DNA of 64,000 bases from NCBI RefSeq assembly GCF_024679245.1, contig NC_090182.1, positions 40,312,547-40,376,546 of the forward strand, in the 5' to 3' direction. The position numbers and the translations under genes are program-made. This DNA comes from Pseudorasbora parva. Lineage: Eukaryota > Chordata > Actinopteri > Cypriniformes > Gobionidae. The notes beneath the pieces were generated by a model. The model worked only from the letters and a program-made list of their open reading frames with translations. It was not told the DNA's origin and searched no databases. This document shows positions 49,201-61,200 of this stretch, piece by piece (positions within the stretch are counted from its first letter, which is position 1; every line of letters begins with the position of its first letter).

Positions 49201-52200
49201 TCTGTTTATAGGAATCCTAAATGGTACAATCTGATTGACATTCATTTACACGCGCATTCGTTTTTAATATCAAATGTAAGACTTTAAGGGTTGTACCAAT
49301 CAGGATTAAGCTATAAATCAAGGTTTATCTAATAATTCTTTTGCACCAAACTTTAAAACTAAGGTTTGCATTTAAACAGACTGGGACAGACAGTAACTTC
49401 AATACATGAATATTGAATAAAACGCGTCTTATGTACTTTTAATCTTTTTATTGCCTTTCTTTAATCGCTCACATTTATTGGATTCAATCAGCACCTTTTG
49501 AAGTTTAATAATCACATTAGGGTCTATCATGATTTGTTATTTTCCATCCTTAAATTAAAGACCTCTTTAAAGGATATTTAAGACTTTTGTTACACCATTA
49601 AAACATTTAAGACTTTTTAATGACTCTTTTTGAGAAATCAGTTTTTCCTTGCGCTTTTGATATTTTATTTATATATATATATATATAAAAGTCATGGTAA
49701 CATAAGAATATCCTGTTAGTTTCAGAGTTGAAAACTTCCTGTCTATAAAAGATAGACACCAGGCCCAGAAAACGATCATGTGCTTCATCCTGATGTAATC
49801 GTGTGACGAAACATCACCTCTACAGAATAATAAGCAAGTGTAATTCAGAAGCCCAGCCTACTGACTCGTGGAGCTGTTCGGATCAGCCAGCAACAATAAA
49901 CATGCCGAAGAATATAGAAAGATATTGCGCTATTCCTGGTTGTGGAAGAACACAGTCGCTGCATAAGCTTCCTTCAGATCTTAATATTATGAATGTGTGG
50001 TAGAACTTTATTTTTGATCATTTTCAACTGCGGAATCGTTTACAAACAAGTCTCAGGTCGATGCTGGATTTGCAGACATATTGAGATTAAAACGAAACGC
50101 TGTTATTTTCGTAAACGAAAACGAAAACTAAGACTAAAACTATTGGTTAAAAAACATTTTCGTAAACTGAAATAAAATAAAAAAATCTGGATAAATGAAA
50201 AACTAAAACGAAACTAACAACTCTTTCTGAAAAACTAACTGAAATAAAACAACAATTAGCAAAAATAAATTTGTTTTCGTAATTAATAAGCTCTCTTTAA
50301 TGTGGCAGAACTACTACTACTGTGTGTTTGAGATTTTATGTTTGCATAATATTGACAGGCTCAAAAATGTTATCATTGTTTTTTTTACAAATTATTTACT
50401 ACTAATAATATTATTATTCGTGTGGAGACATTTCCCCACAAAGTTTCTCACAATTTACAAATAGTTGGAAACATTTGGGATATTGTAAGTACTCAATTGA
50501 ACAAAATGTATAACACCGGTCTAGTGGTTTTTGGATATTTTATTGCAAAAATACTACATAGTGCAGCTTTAAATAAAAACATGTTTTGGCTATTTATAAG
50601 CCTTTTTAACTAGTGAGGGCCAGTCAAATGTCCTCACTAGTCAGTTGTAAAAATATTTTACTATGTAAAGTGAGGACATTGGTCCCCTTACAAGTATAGC
50701 CAAACAAGGCACGCACACAAACACACACACGACTTTAGCTGTGGTCACACTTCTAGCTACATTGTACTACTGAAGAAGTTAAAATAAGCTTTTAATCGTT
50801 TAAAAATATTTCATCTTTAATATGAATGAGTTTATCTGGAATTTATAATTATTACTTTTATATTTTACATTGCATTTATTTGGTTATTTAAGATAGATCC
50901 TCTGTTTTATGTCAAAAATATCAAATATTTTTTAATATCAAAATATTTTTAATCTCAGATCGTTGTTTTTATAGGTAATAGTTTGACTCAAGCTTTTTTG
51001 CTTAAAGGAGAAGACCTAACTTTATGCATGTTTTGTAAAACTACCCTCTCCGTTAAACAATTTTCTTGGACCGTCCTGGGTTACAACAATAACGCTCTTT
51101 TTTCAAGTTATTTCACTTAAGGACTTATTAAGTAAGATTAAACTCTGATCTGTGCAAACATTAAACTTTGCTGAAATTAAAAATCTTGATTTGGTCTCTG
51201 TACTTTCTGGTAACTGCTTAACTATAATTACTAAAACTAAATAAATAAAAACTAATGTTTGTATGTTAGAAATATGTTTGCAAAATAAAAACTAAACTAA
51301 AACTAGCAAAACCATTTATAAAACTAACTAAAACTAAACTGAAATGTGGCAAAATTGCACGCCATACGCTTTATATTCTCATTCATGCATTTCATCATCA
51401 TATTTAAATACCACTATACATGTCATATCACCCAGCCCTAGTATGCATGCATGTACTGTATATAATATTTAAATATTCAAACATACCATGCATGTGCTGT
51501 GATGTGTATGCTTACATAAGCTTTTTTAAATCTAAAATATACACCGACCATTTCAAAATATTTGAAATGTCAAATCATAAAAAAATTGCATTTGTTTATA
51601 TTAAGCCTTTTCAGGCCGAGTGAGCCATCAATCTGATAAACAGATTATTTGGCCACATGTAAATGTAGCTATAGTTAAGTTTAATTTATCTCTGGTGGGG
51701 AGCAGCACACAAAACCACAAAACTCACCACAAAGAACATCTGCCTCTGGTCCTTGTGTGGCAGCAGGAAGAGACGAAGTACAGTGGTGTAGGGGATCTTA
51801 TAGTCAAAAGTCTTACCATGCAGGTGCAAGAAGGAGGGGTAGATACGAATATCATACCTAAAAAAGAAAAACAACAACTGAGCGAAACAAAAAAAAAAGA
51901 CTCAAATATAGGCCATGTGCATGGAGACACACAGAACTCAAGATGGTTGCAATGTACAAACTAAAATATCAACCATTTAAAAACGTCCATATATTAGTAT
52001 TCTATATATACTTCAGACATTTTTTTGGTGTTAAATAGGGATGTACAAAACTACTTTTTCAAATTCAACTAGTCAGTCAGTCTCAAAGGTTGTCTGGCTA
52101 TCACCAGACCAAGCTCAATTTTAGATATAGAATAGCAGTATAAATGAATGTACAGGTTTCGCCAGCAGACCAGTCTGGTCAAGTGTACCTCAAAGGGATA

Positions 52201-55200
52201 GTTCACACAAAAATGGAAATTCAGTCATATTTCACTCACCCTCATGATCATCATTAGACTTGTCTTTATCTTCTAGAAACATCACAATTGCTTTGATGCT
52301 TGAGAGTAGGGCTGCACGTTTTCAAGTTTTTCATTAACCGTTAACCGAGGCCCTTAGCGGTTAATACTCGGTTAACCATAGTGTGCGTCAGGGTTATTTT
52401 TATCTTATTAATTTGACGACCACCATCTCCGTAGTGAACGCGCCTATATAGAGAAATGCACATCATGGATTACATAATCAGAGAGTAGCCTATTTCTTTT
52501 CGTTTTAAATTGTTAAAAGACATTTCAAGTTTCTTAAGATCTATTTCATGTCTGCGAGGCGTACGCTGAGTTTCGTTAAATTAGGATGAGATGCGCTCCA
52601 GTTCACGAGCAATGCGAGTGGCCGCGAGGGCGCCTGCATGATTAGAGCATGTAACGTTAGTAAAATATGCAGCCGAAAATGATTCACACAGACACAGCGT
52701 TTGACTCGCTGTTGACTCTAGTTTGACTGAGCCTCTCCCGGCAGAGAGTTCAAGCATCTGTGGACTCGTTCCTTCAGCTCTGGCCATCTTGCTCTCAGTC
52801 CGCGATTAGCTTTTTTGTTTTCTTCATTACAGTTAAAGTAACGTCTGCTTTTCTCTAGTCATTCACAAGTTTCTCACTTCAAACTTTCTTTCTTCTGATC
52901 CGTTATGAACAGCGCGCGCGCCTCACGCTCTGCTTCTGCCCTAATGCGACTTTTAGTCCAGTGCGACGTATGTTATTTTCCTCTTCATGACGCATATTTT
53001 GACTGATGCGACTCATACTCCGGAGCAACTTATAGCCTGAAAAATGCGGTAAGCACTGCATTGCAATACTTGCATTTTGCCCCGTCACTCTCATATTTAA
53101 AGTGCTCCCACGCTTTCTTTGCCCGCTTCATTGCCCGCTTAGAAAGCTGGTCATGACTTCTTCTTGTGGATATTACAAATGTCTGGGAGCGCTCTGGCGG
53201 TCTCTAGGGGTGCAAACATATATTACAACTAAATTCAAGGCACGTCATTGACGCCACTTAACCGAGCAAAATGTTTCACTCGGTTACGCAATTTTTAACG
53301 GTTAATCGGTCAATGGGTAACCATGGACACCCCTACTTGAGAGCTAACCTCACTGGCTCTCACACATCAAGCAAGTGTATCTGATTTTCCATTTACCATA
53401 TTTAATAAGCTCTATGTATCTGCCCCGATCCATGTTTATGTGAATAAAAGCCTAAATTCAATCTGTTCAACATTAAGCGATCGTTTCTCTTGACCTGGAT
53501 TAAAATCACTTGATTCATATAGATTACTTTTACTATGGCTTTATGAAAGTTTTAGGGAAATTGACTTTCAAAAGGAGGACAGAAACTTTACAGATTAAAA
53601 ATATCTCTCTTTGTGTTTCAAAGATGAACAAATGTCTAATGGGTCTGGAATGACATGAAAGTGAGTAAATGACAACATTATTTTTATGTTTGGGTGAACT
53701 AATCCTTTTACAACATGTCAACCATTCTGGCCAAAGATGTACGATGTGGAGCTGCACGATTAATCGTAACAATAAAATAAAAAAAATCACGATCTGGATT
53801 CAAACACCCATGCGATCTTATTCCTAAATGACCATATATCTGCTGTGTTTTATGCCCATTTCACATCACAAGCAACAGCTCATTTTGCTGCTGCCCATGT
53901 TAATGAATGACAAGTGTCCACAGACCAAGAATTTCCAATTCAGTCCCAGTCCAATTAATTGAAAACACTCGCTCTGTTCTGCGCCAGTGGACACGCACTG
54001 TGAGAGGTTTGGCCATATGAAGCAGCTTCACAAACAAACTTTCAACCACACATTGTTATTCAGGCGTTAATGGTAATGGCTTGTGTGTCTTTGTATTGTA
54101 ATGAAAATAATAAATAAAATTAAAATTAAATTAAATTAAAATAAAAATCATCTTTTAAAAAAGTATTTGACACTAATGTATTGTATTGCTTACCAGGTTT
54201 TTAAAAAAAAGTTTGTCACTGAATCATTCATTTAAAAGATTAATTCATCCAACGTCACGTCAATAAGTCGTGATGAATGAGACTGACAACCTTCAAATTG
54301 ATTTATTTTGTATCGCTTTTATATATCTATATATTTGTTAGACTAAAGCAACAACCATTTTGTCAGGACCTCAATTTGGCATGTTATTTTGTTCAGTTGT
54401 CAAATTTTTTTCCCCTTCAGCATTGTGGGAAAATCACGATATCCATTTTATACAAAAAAAAAATAGTGATTCTTAATTTGTCCTGAATCGAGCAGCTCTA
54501 ATATGTATGGCCATAACATCAGTGCTTTAAAGACACTCACCTTCCTCTCGGCGTAAGGCACTGAAGTTCTTTAAAGATACACACAGCATCTCCAGTAGCT
54601 TGGATGACATCTGCTTTTGAGAGCACATTCTGAGCGAACGCCTGAGAGAGCGAGAGTGAGAGATATCATCAGCACCAACAACAGATACTCACGCTGAGAG
54701 ACAAACACAGTCTCACACACACGGACCTCCACAGGGTCTGAGCCGTCGTCCCCGGTGTTGGGCGGGACATAGAAGCGGACCTCCATGAGTGAAACCTCCG
54801 CGTCATCATTCTGATGGAACTCCACAGTCACCTCGTTCTTTCCCGTTGCACACTGGGATACGCTGGACAGCGGGATCTCAAAGACAGGACTGTCGCTCAC
54901 CTCAAATGACAGCATAGACCCTAAGCACACACACAAACACATCAGTCACCACATCGCACAAATAAACTGTGTTTTTGATTGGTTTGGCTCTTATTTCAGC
55001 CTGATTTAAAACATCCCCACATCCTAAAAGCAGATTTTTTTAGTGAAACATCCTCCCTCGCATCTCCCCCTCTCATATCTGTCAATAGGGAGGAGGGGGA
55101 GATGTGAGGGAGAATGTTTTGGTCGGGACTTTTTACGGAACAGAGTCAAAGTAGTCTCAGAAGTGCTATTCCGCCATACATTATAGTTCTCCTTTTTAAT

Positions 55201-58200
55201 CCTCTTAGAAAAGAGCCACGTTTTATTTTGTGTCATCATACTTGATCGTTCAACTATTTGTGTAACTGTAAAAATGTGGAGGTGTTTGGTCCTTTCTAAC
55301 TTGATCTCTGTTTGGTAGTATAGTGAATGAACTGGGCTTAGTGGGCTAAGCTAAATGCTATCAGATCGTCACCACGCGTCAGAGCGAATAAGTGCACGCA
55401 CTGAGACGAGAGAGGTATGTATCAACTCGGTTTAGTCAAGGGAATAACAGTTTAATATGAAAAAGCGGTGAAGTATCCCTTTAATTTATTATATTTTATA
55501 TTTCCTTTTACTGAAACACTAAAGATTCAAGATGACTATTGCCTGTACTAATGTCTGTATCTCTCACTGAGAGAAAGCACATGTTATCAGTATGTTTTGG
55601 GTTAGAACTGGAGCTTAATCAGCTCCAACCTTGGAGAGACTGCGTATATTTGTATGTGCACAAATACTCTGTGTTACAGATCAGTGTTGAGAATGGGCAT
55701 CCTAGGAGATGGGTGGACTTGTTGTTCTGGGCAAGATGGCGCCTGCTCCAGATCTGGAAGGTCACTAAGGGCCTAATTCCGGGGTAAAAGTATCAACAAG
55801 TGACACATCTATGGAGACGTGCTTCAGATTAACTAAATGTGTGGAAATGACTGTGACTGTGCATTTTCTCTGAGCCAATCAGAATCATACACCTTGCAGT
55901 AATGATGTGGATAAGACCTTGAAAACTGTTGGGACAATTGTATGTACAACGAGACGTTGAGAGAGGGAACACAGCTTAGGAACACCTTGTGAGACTTATA
56001 GCTGGCTTCTGCTGATGAAACTGCAAACTATTCTTCAGTAAATTTTTCTTTAATTAATAGCACTTCTGACTCTTAAGACTTCATTTTGCCTACTGGTCTT
56101 GGGTCATAAACTGTTAACCCCTATCACTACAGTAATGTATATTAAATTGTAACATGCTCACAAAAATTTCATATTAAAATTTAAAAATGTAACACTTATT
56201 TTAGTCCTTCATTTTTAATTTATTTCAACTAAATATAGAACTTTTATATCAGCATTAAATGTGCACTATGCAACTTCTGACCGCTAGGGGGCTCCTATTC
56301 AAAAAGGCGTAGTTTGATGACGCCATGCTTGAGCTCAGAATCTTGGGAGATGTGGTCTTCACCTCATAGCCGGTTCATGTTCATGGATGCACTTATTAAC
56401 ATTACTCTAGTGTGAAGCAGAACAGGACCGAGTGTTGTGGAACTAAGCAAGGAAGCTGGAGCAATTGTTAATAAGATGAGCACAGCACAGGCCTCATGAG
56501 CAGCAATACTTTCATGCCAGTCGCTGGTACCATTTCCGCTTTTCCGGTCATGAGTATGAGGTAACGCAGCTCTGTTTATCATATTAGATACATTTGAGTG
56601 TTTAAAATGATGTTATGACGTTACTCTGTGCAGCTGCTGTGACACTTGTTCACACTGCTAAGAGTAAAGCGGAAACCAAGGGTAACTCAGTTATGACGTA
56701 ATGGACAGGCGACTTAGGGTGCGTTCACACTTGTAGTTCGGTTAGTTTGGTTCGTTTGGTCCGGACCAAAAAACAAAAACATAATAGTCCTGGTCCGCTT
56801 AGCGTTCACACGGGCATTTTTAACAGCGAACCTAAAGTTACCGAACCAAAGGCATAGGGAGACGGTAACAACCTGATTGGTCGGCTTATATGACGTAGGA
56901 GCTTGTTTACCGAACATTCAAAACAATGCTGTGTGCGGATTACACGCGCGGGCATATTATGCATGTACATATGGCATTATTTTTTACCAGAGAACTCATG
57001 AAGAGCTCATGAAATGTTCAAAACATTCAAAACAACGCTGTGTGCTGGATTAAACGCGATCATGTTATTCGTGTACGTATGGCATTATTTTTTTTACCAG
57101 AGAACTCATGAAGAGCTCATGAAATGCTCAAAACATTCAAAACAACGCTGTGTGCTGGATTAAACGCGAAAATTTTATGCGTGTACATGTGGCATTATTT
57201 TTACCCGCTGAGAACTCATGAAGAGCTCATAAAATGTTCAAAACATTCAAAACAGCAGCAGGATTTCCTCCGTTGTGCAGAAAAGAGACGGCCGTTCTGT
57301 CATCTGTACCTGCTAATAATGGGCAACACAGGAACTTTGATGAGAAGAGCCAGGTATGCTTTTTGTGTGTTTTTTCTAGCATTTTCGAAACATGCTCGTC
57401 TGACCAAATAGCCTATTGATTAGGCACTTCCTCGTAGCTCCACGTTTGCCCTCTAACGTTAAAGTTACTCATTTTGGATACACCGATCTTTCCGCGTCGT
57501 CAAATCAGCTGCATTATGTGTCGCATCTTTTGACATTATACGTCCGGTTTTTGGTCCTTTTACATGTCTTTGGTCCGTGTTGCGTTCATTTATCAATCGA
57601 ACCGCACCAGAGTTGGTTTGGAAGCGGACCGAGACCCATCTTTTTAGCGGTCTCGGTCCGCTTGTTTGGTGCGCACCAGAGTTCGGATGGCAGCGTTCAC
57701 ATGTGTTCAAATGAACCGCACTAACCGAGCAACCGCACCAGGGTTCGTTTTAATCGAACCAAACATGACAAGTGTGAACGCACCCTTAAACGTCCCGGTT
57801 CATTGGTTAAAATATAAATTCTAATGATTTACAAACAGGTAGAAACATTTGGGATACTGTAAGTACTCAAATTAACAAAATATATAACATTGGCCTAGTG
57901 TTTTTCAGATATTTTCCTGAAAAATTGTTACATAGTGCACCTTTAACATGAAAATAATGAGCAGCTTGCTTTCAGACAATTTTATGATTAGAAGATGGGT
58001 GTGTGTACCTGCAAATTTGGCGGTGCCCCAATTCCAGCCCTTCACACACATGTCCTTCTCCGCCAACTCAACCTTGTAGTTCGTTTTAAAAAACGCTGAG
58101 ATTTTCTCAAAATCCTGCAGCAGCGAGGAAAGCAAAAAGGAAGGAGAGAGCAAGAGAAGGAAGAGATAAACAGAATTAATGCCTCACTTCCCCTGACTCG

Positions 58201-61200
58201 CTCTCATCCAGCCCTGAGTTCATTAATAAAGAGAGTTGGCAGCGGCGCTCGGCCCGATGGGACGGCAGAGGTGTGTGTAATCCGGCCGGAGGCTGATGCG
58301 GAGCACGTTCAATCAGTCTGTTTATTTTTCCAGCACTGCACAATCGCTTCCACATGTCACTCCACCAGGTGTGTGTGTGTGTGTGTGTGTCCATCTGTGT
58401 GCTAATGAGCTTGGCGCTGGGTTACAGAATCCCTCATCATCACTTTAACATTACACAAACCAGCATTCCCTTATCCTCAAAATAATGCCTTTTTTCCCTA
58501 ATGTAAAGACAATGACGATGCTGGTTTAAAGCTAGCTGTTAAACAACACAGCGAACTAACACACACAAACTCATGTCAAATTTGTCTACATGTTACAGTT
58601 TCTTCCGGAGTTATGGTACACTGCTTAATAATAAACACCACACACAATGACTTCATACAAACACACACATACAGAGCAAATCCATTATTGGAGGCCAGTG
58701 ATTAACCCCTGGAGAAAAGCATTCCTGTAACATCTTGAATTACACACAGACTGCACTTCCTTTGACATAGAAGAAAAAAACTAGTTTAGTTTTAAAGCAT
58801 ATTTCATTTATGGATATGCAGCTACTATTGTTTACCCCGCACACTCACTGTGTCTTTGAAGCCGTCATATTTGTAGATGTGTCCATTGCTGGTGACCAGT
58901 TTGATCCCGTGACCCAGGCAGACCCGACGCCACTGGGCCGCAGAGAGTTCAGGGGCTGAGATATTGTCCACCTTCCCTGTTTTATGGCTTTTATAGACTA
59001 CGGACTGCTTGCTGAACCTCAGACGGCCATCGTTCTGATGACAAACACAAACAGCAATGTGTGGAGATCAATCATAACCTTGTGCATATCACATTTTCTG
59101 AACATTCTTAAATGTTTCCATCCAATGGCAAAGCCAGCAAGTTTCTGAGTAAGTGTAACTCATGATATCGGGAAGACATATTATTGCTGTAAAGAGTATG
59201 CACATTTTCTTGATGCATGGAACACCTTCATGACAACTATGACAGGACTATGAAACAGCACAATGTGAGAAAAAAATATTTTTTGTTAACAGTTTTGTTT
59301 TGTGTCTTTGTTGTTGATAGTGAGAATATAGAGTTCACACTTGAGGAAAAAACAAAAAAAACAAAAACTGGTTTATTCGGAGGCCAAAATATGACATTTT
59401 GGTTGCTGACATTTATATGACCAATAAATAAGTATGATGTAATTCTTAAAGCTTGTAAGGTAAATAAATGAGATCAGTATAACACTATTACAGACTTACA
59501 TAAAATGTATATAAACATCTGTTGTCACTATATACAGCACCGGTCAAAAGTTTGGGAGAATTTAGTTTTTTAAATGTTTTTATCTCAAATCTCACCACGG
59601 CTACATTTATTTGATTAAAAATAAATTTTAAAAAAAAGTTAAATTGTGAAATATTACAATTTAAATGAACTGGTATATGTTGCAATATATTTTAAAATGT
59701 AATTCATTCCTGTAATGCAAAGCTGATTTTTCAGCATCATTACTCCAGTGTCACATGATCCTTTTTTATTTGGAAATTGATACACTACCATTCAAAAGGT
59801 TTGGGGTATCAATTTCCAAATAAATAAATAATAATCATGTGACACTTTCACAGAAAATTCAGCTTTGCATTTAAAATTGTAAAAATATTTCACAATATTT
59901 TTCTTTTTACTGTATTTATCATCAAATAAATGAGATTCAAAAACATGAATGTTTCCAAACGTTGACCACTGTATATCTACAAATAATATGATATTTAAAA
60001 GCTCAGTTTTATAGTTTTTATAATTTACGGGGGTGGGGGTGGGGGGGTGGGGGGGCAAAACATATAATGTGATGCAATACAATACAATGATGAAAGTGAT
60101 GAACAAATAAACGTTCCTCAAATGTCTGATGTATAATTTTTTTTTTAAAAACAGAAAAAAATATCTGGACAATCAAGTAAAAGTTGCTTTAGTTCAGTAA
60201 GTGTTCATCTTGAAATATAACAATATAAAAGTTATTCTTCCTAATAATCCCCATTCACTGAATTGGCTCTATCACCCTCTCTCCACCTATCGCTGGTGTG
60301 TGGTGAGTGCACTGGCGCCGTTGTACTGTGGCTGCCGTCGCATCATCCAAGTGGATGCAGCACACTGGTGGTGGTTGAGGAGAGACCCCTGACATGAGTG
60401 TGAAGCGCTTTGGGTGTAAAGTTGTACATTTGAAAGCGCTATATAAATGCCTCATTCATTCATTCTTCAGTTCTCACTAAAAAGACATGTGTACCACAAC
60501 CATAAAAGGGTTAATTCACCCAAAAATGAAAATTAGCCCATGAAGCCTGAAGCCATCCTATGTGTATATGACATTCTTTTTTCAGACGATCACGATCCGA
60601 GTTATATTAAAAAATGTCCTGGCTAATCCAAGCATTATAATGGCAGTGAATAAAGATTTGATTTTAAAATAGGGATGTCCCGTTCCGATTCACGGCATCG
60701 GTATCGTGCTGATACTGGCCCAGAACGCTTGATCGGAGAGGAGAAGAAAATATGATCTGATTCCTATCTAACAGAAACCAAGGGAAAATCTAGCTTAAAC
60801 CATTGCCTACATTTTTGAATATTAGCATTTCCCTTGCTGCAACTAGGGTGACCGGTTGAAATAAGGAATCATCCCATATTTACAAGCAAAATGACACGTC
60901 CCATATTGGTGTGATACAGCACGTGTCATTTTGCTTCTTATGTTCATGTATTATACTGAATCCATGAAGCACATGTTCTTATATGTTGTTCTATTCTACT
61001 GTTGTTGTATATGGCCACTGAACAGCGATACTTTTATGGTATTGAACGGAAAACTCTGATACTATGAGTATCGAAAAATTATTTATCTTTCGGTGCCAAA
61101 TTTCGGTTCCAAAAGCCAAGCCAAGCTGTGTCTGTGTGAGCCTGTCGCATGCTTGCATGTAAGGACCTAAAGCAGTGTTTGGCGTTCCACCACCATGTGA

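Larger units (their letters stand above)
56259..57942. mobile_element. TTAA-flanked element containing a second element
   Basis: The left end GTGCACTATGCAAC and right end TTACATAGTGCACC are inverted and flanked by TTAA (56255-56258, 57943-57946). It contains CCGCTAGGGGGCTCCTATTC near the left, known from abundant cyprinid repeats. It is interrupted by about 56717-57785. Confidence 0.7.
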
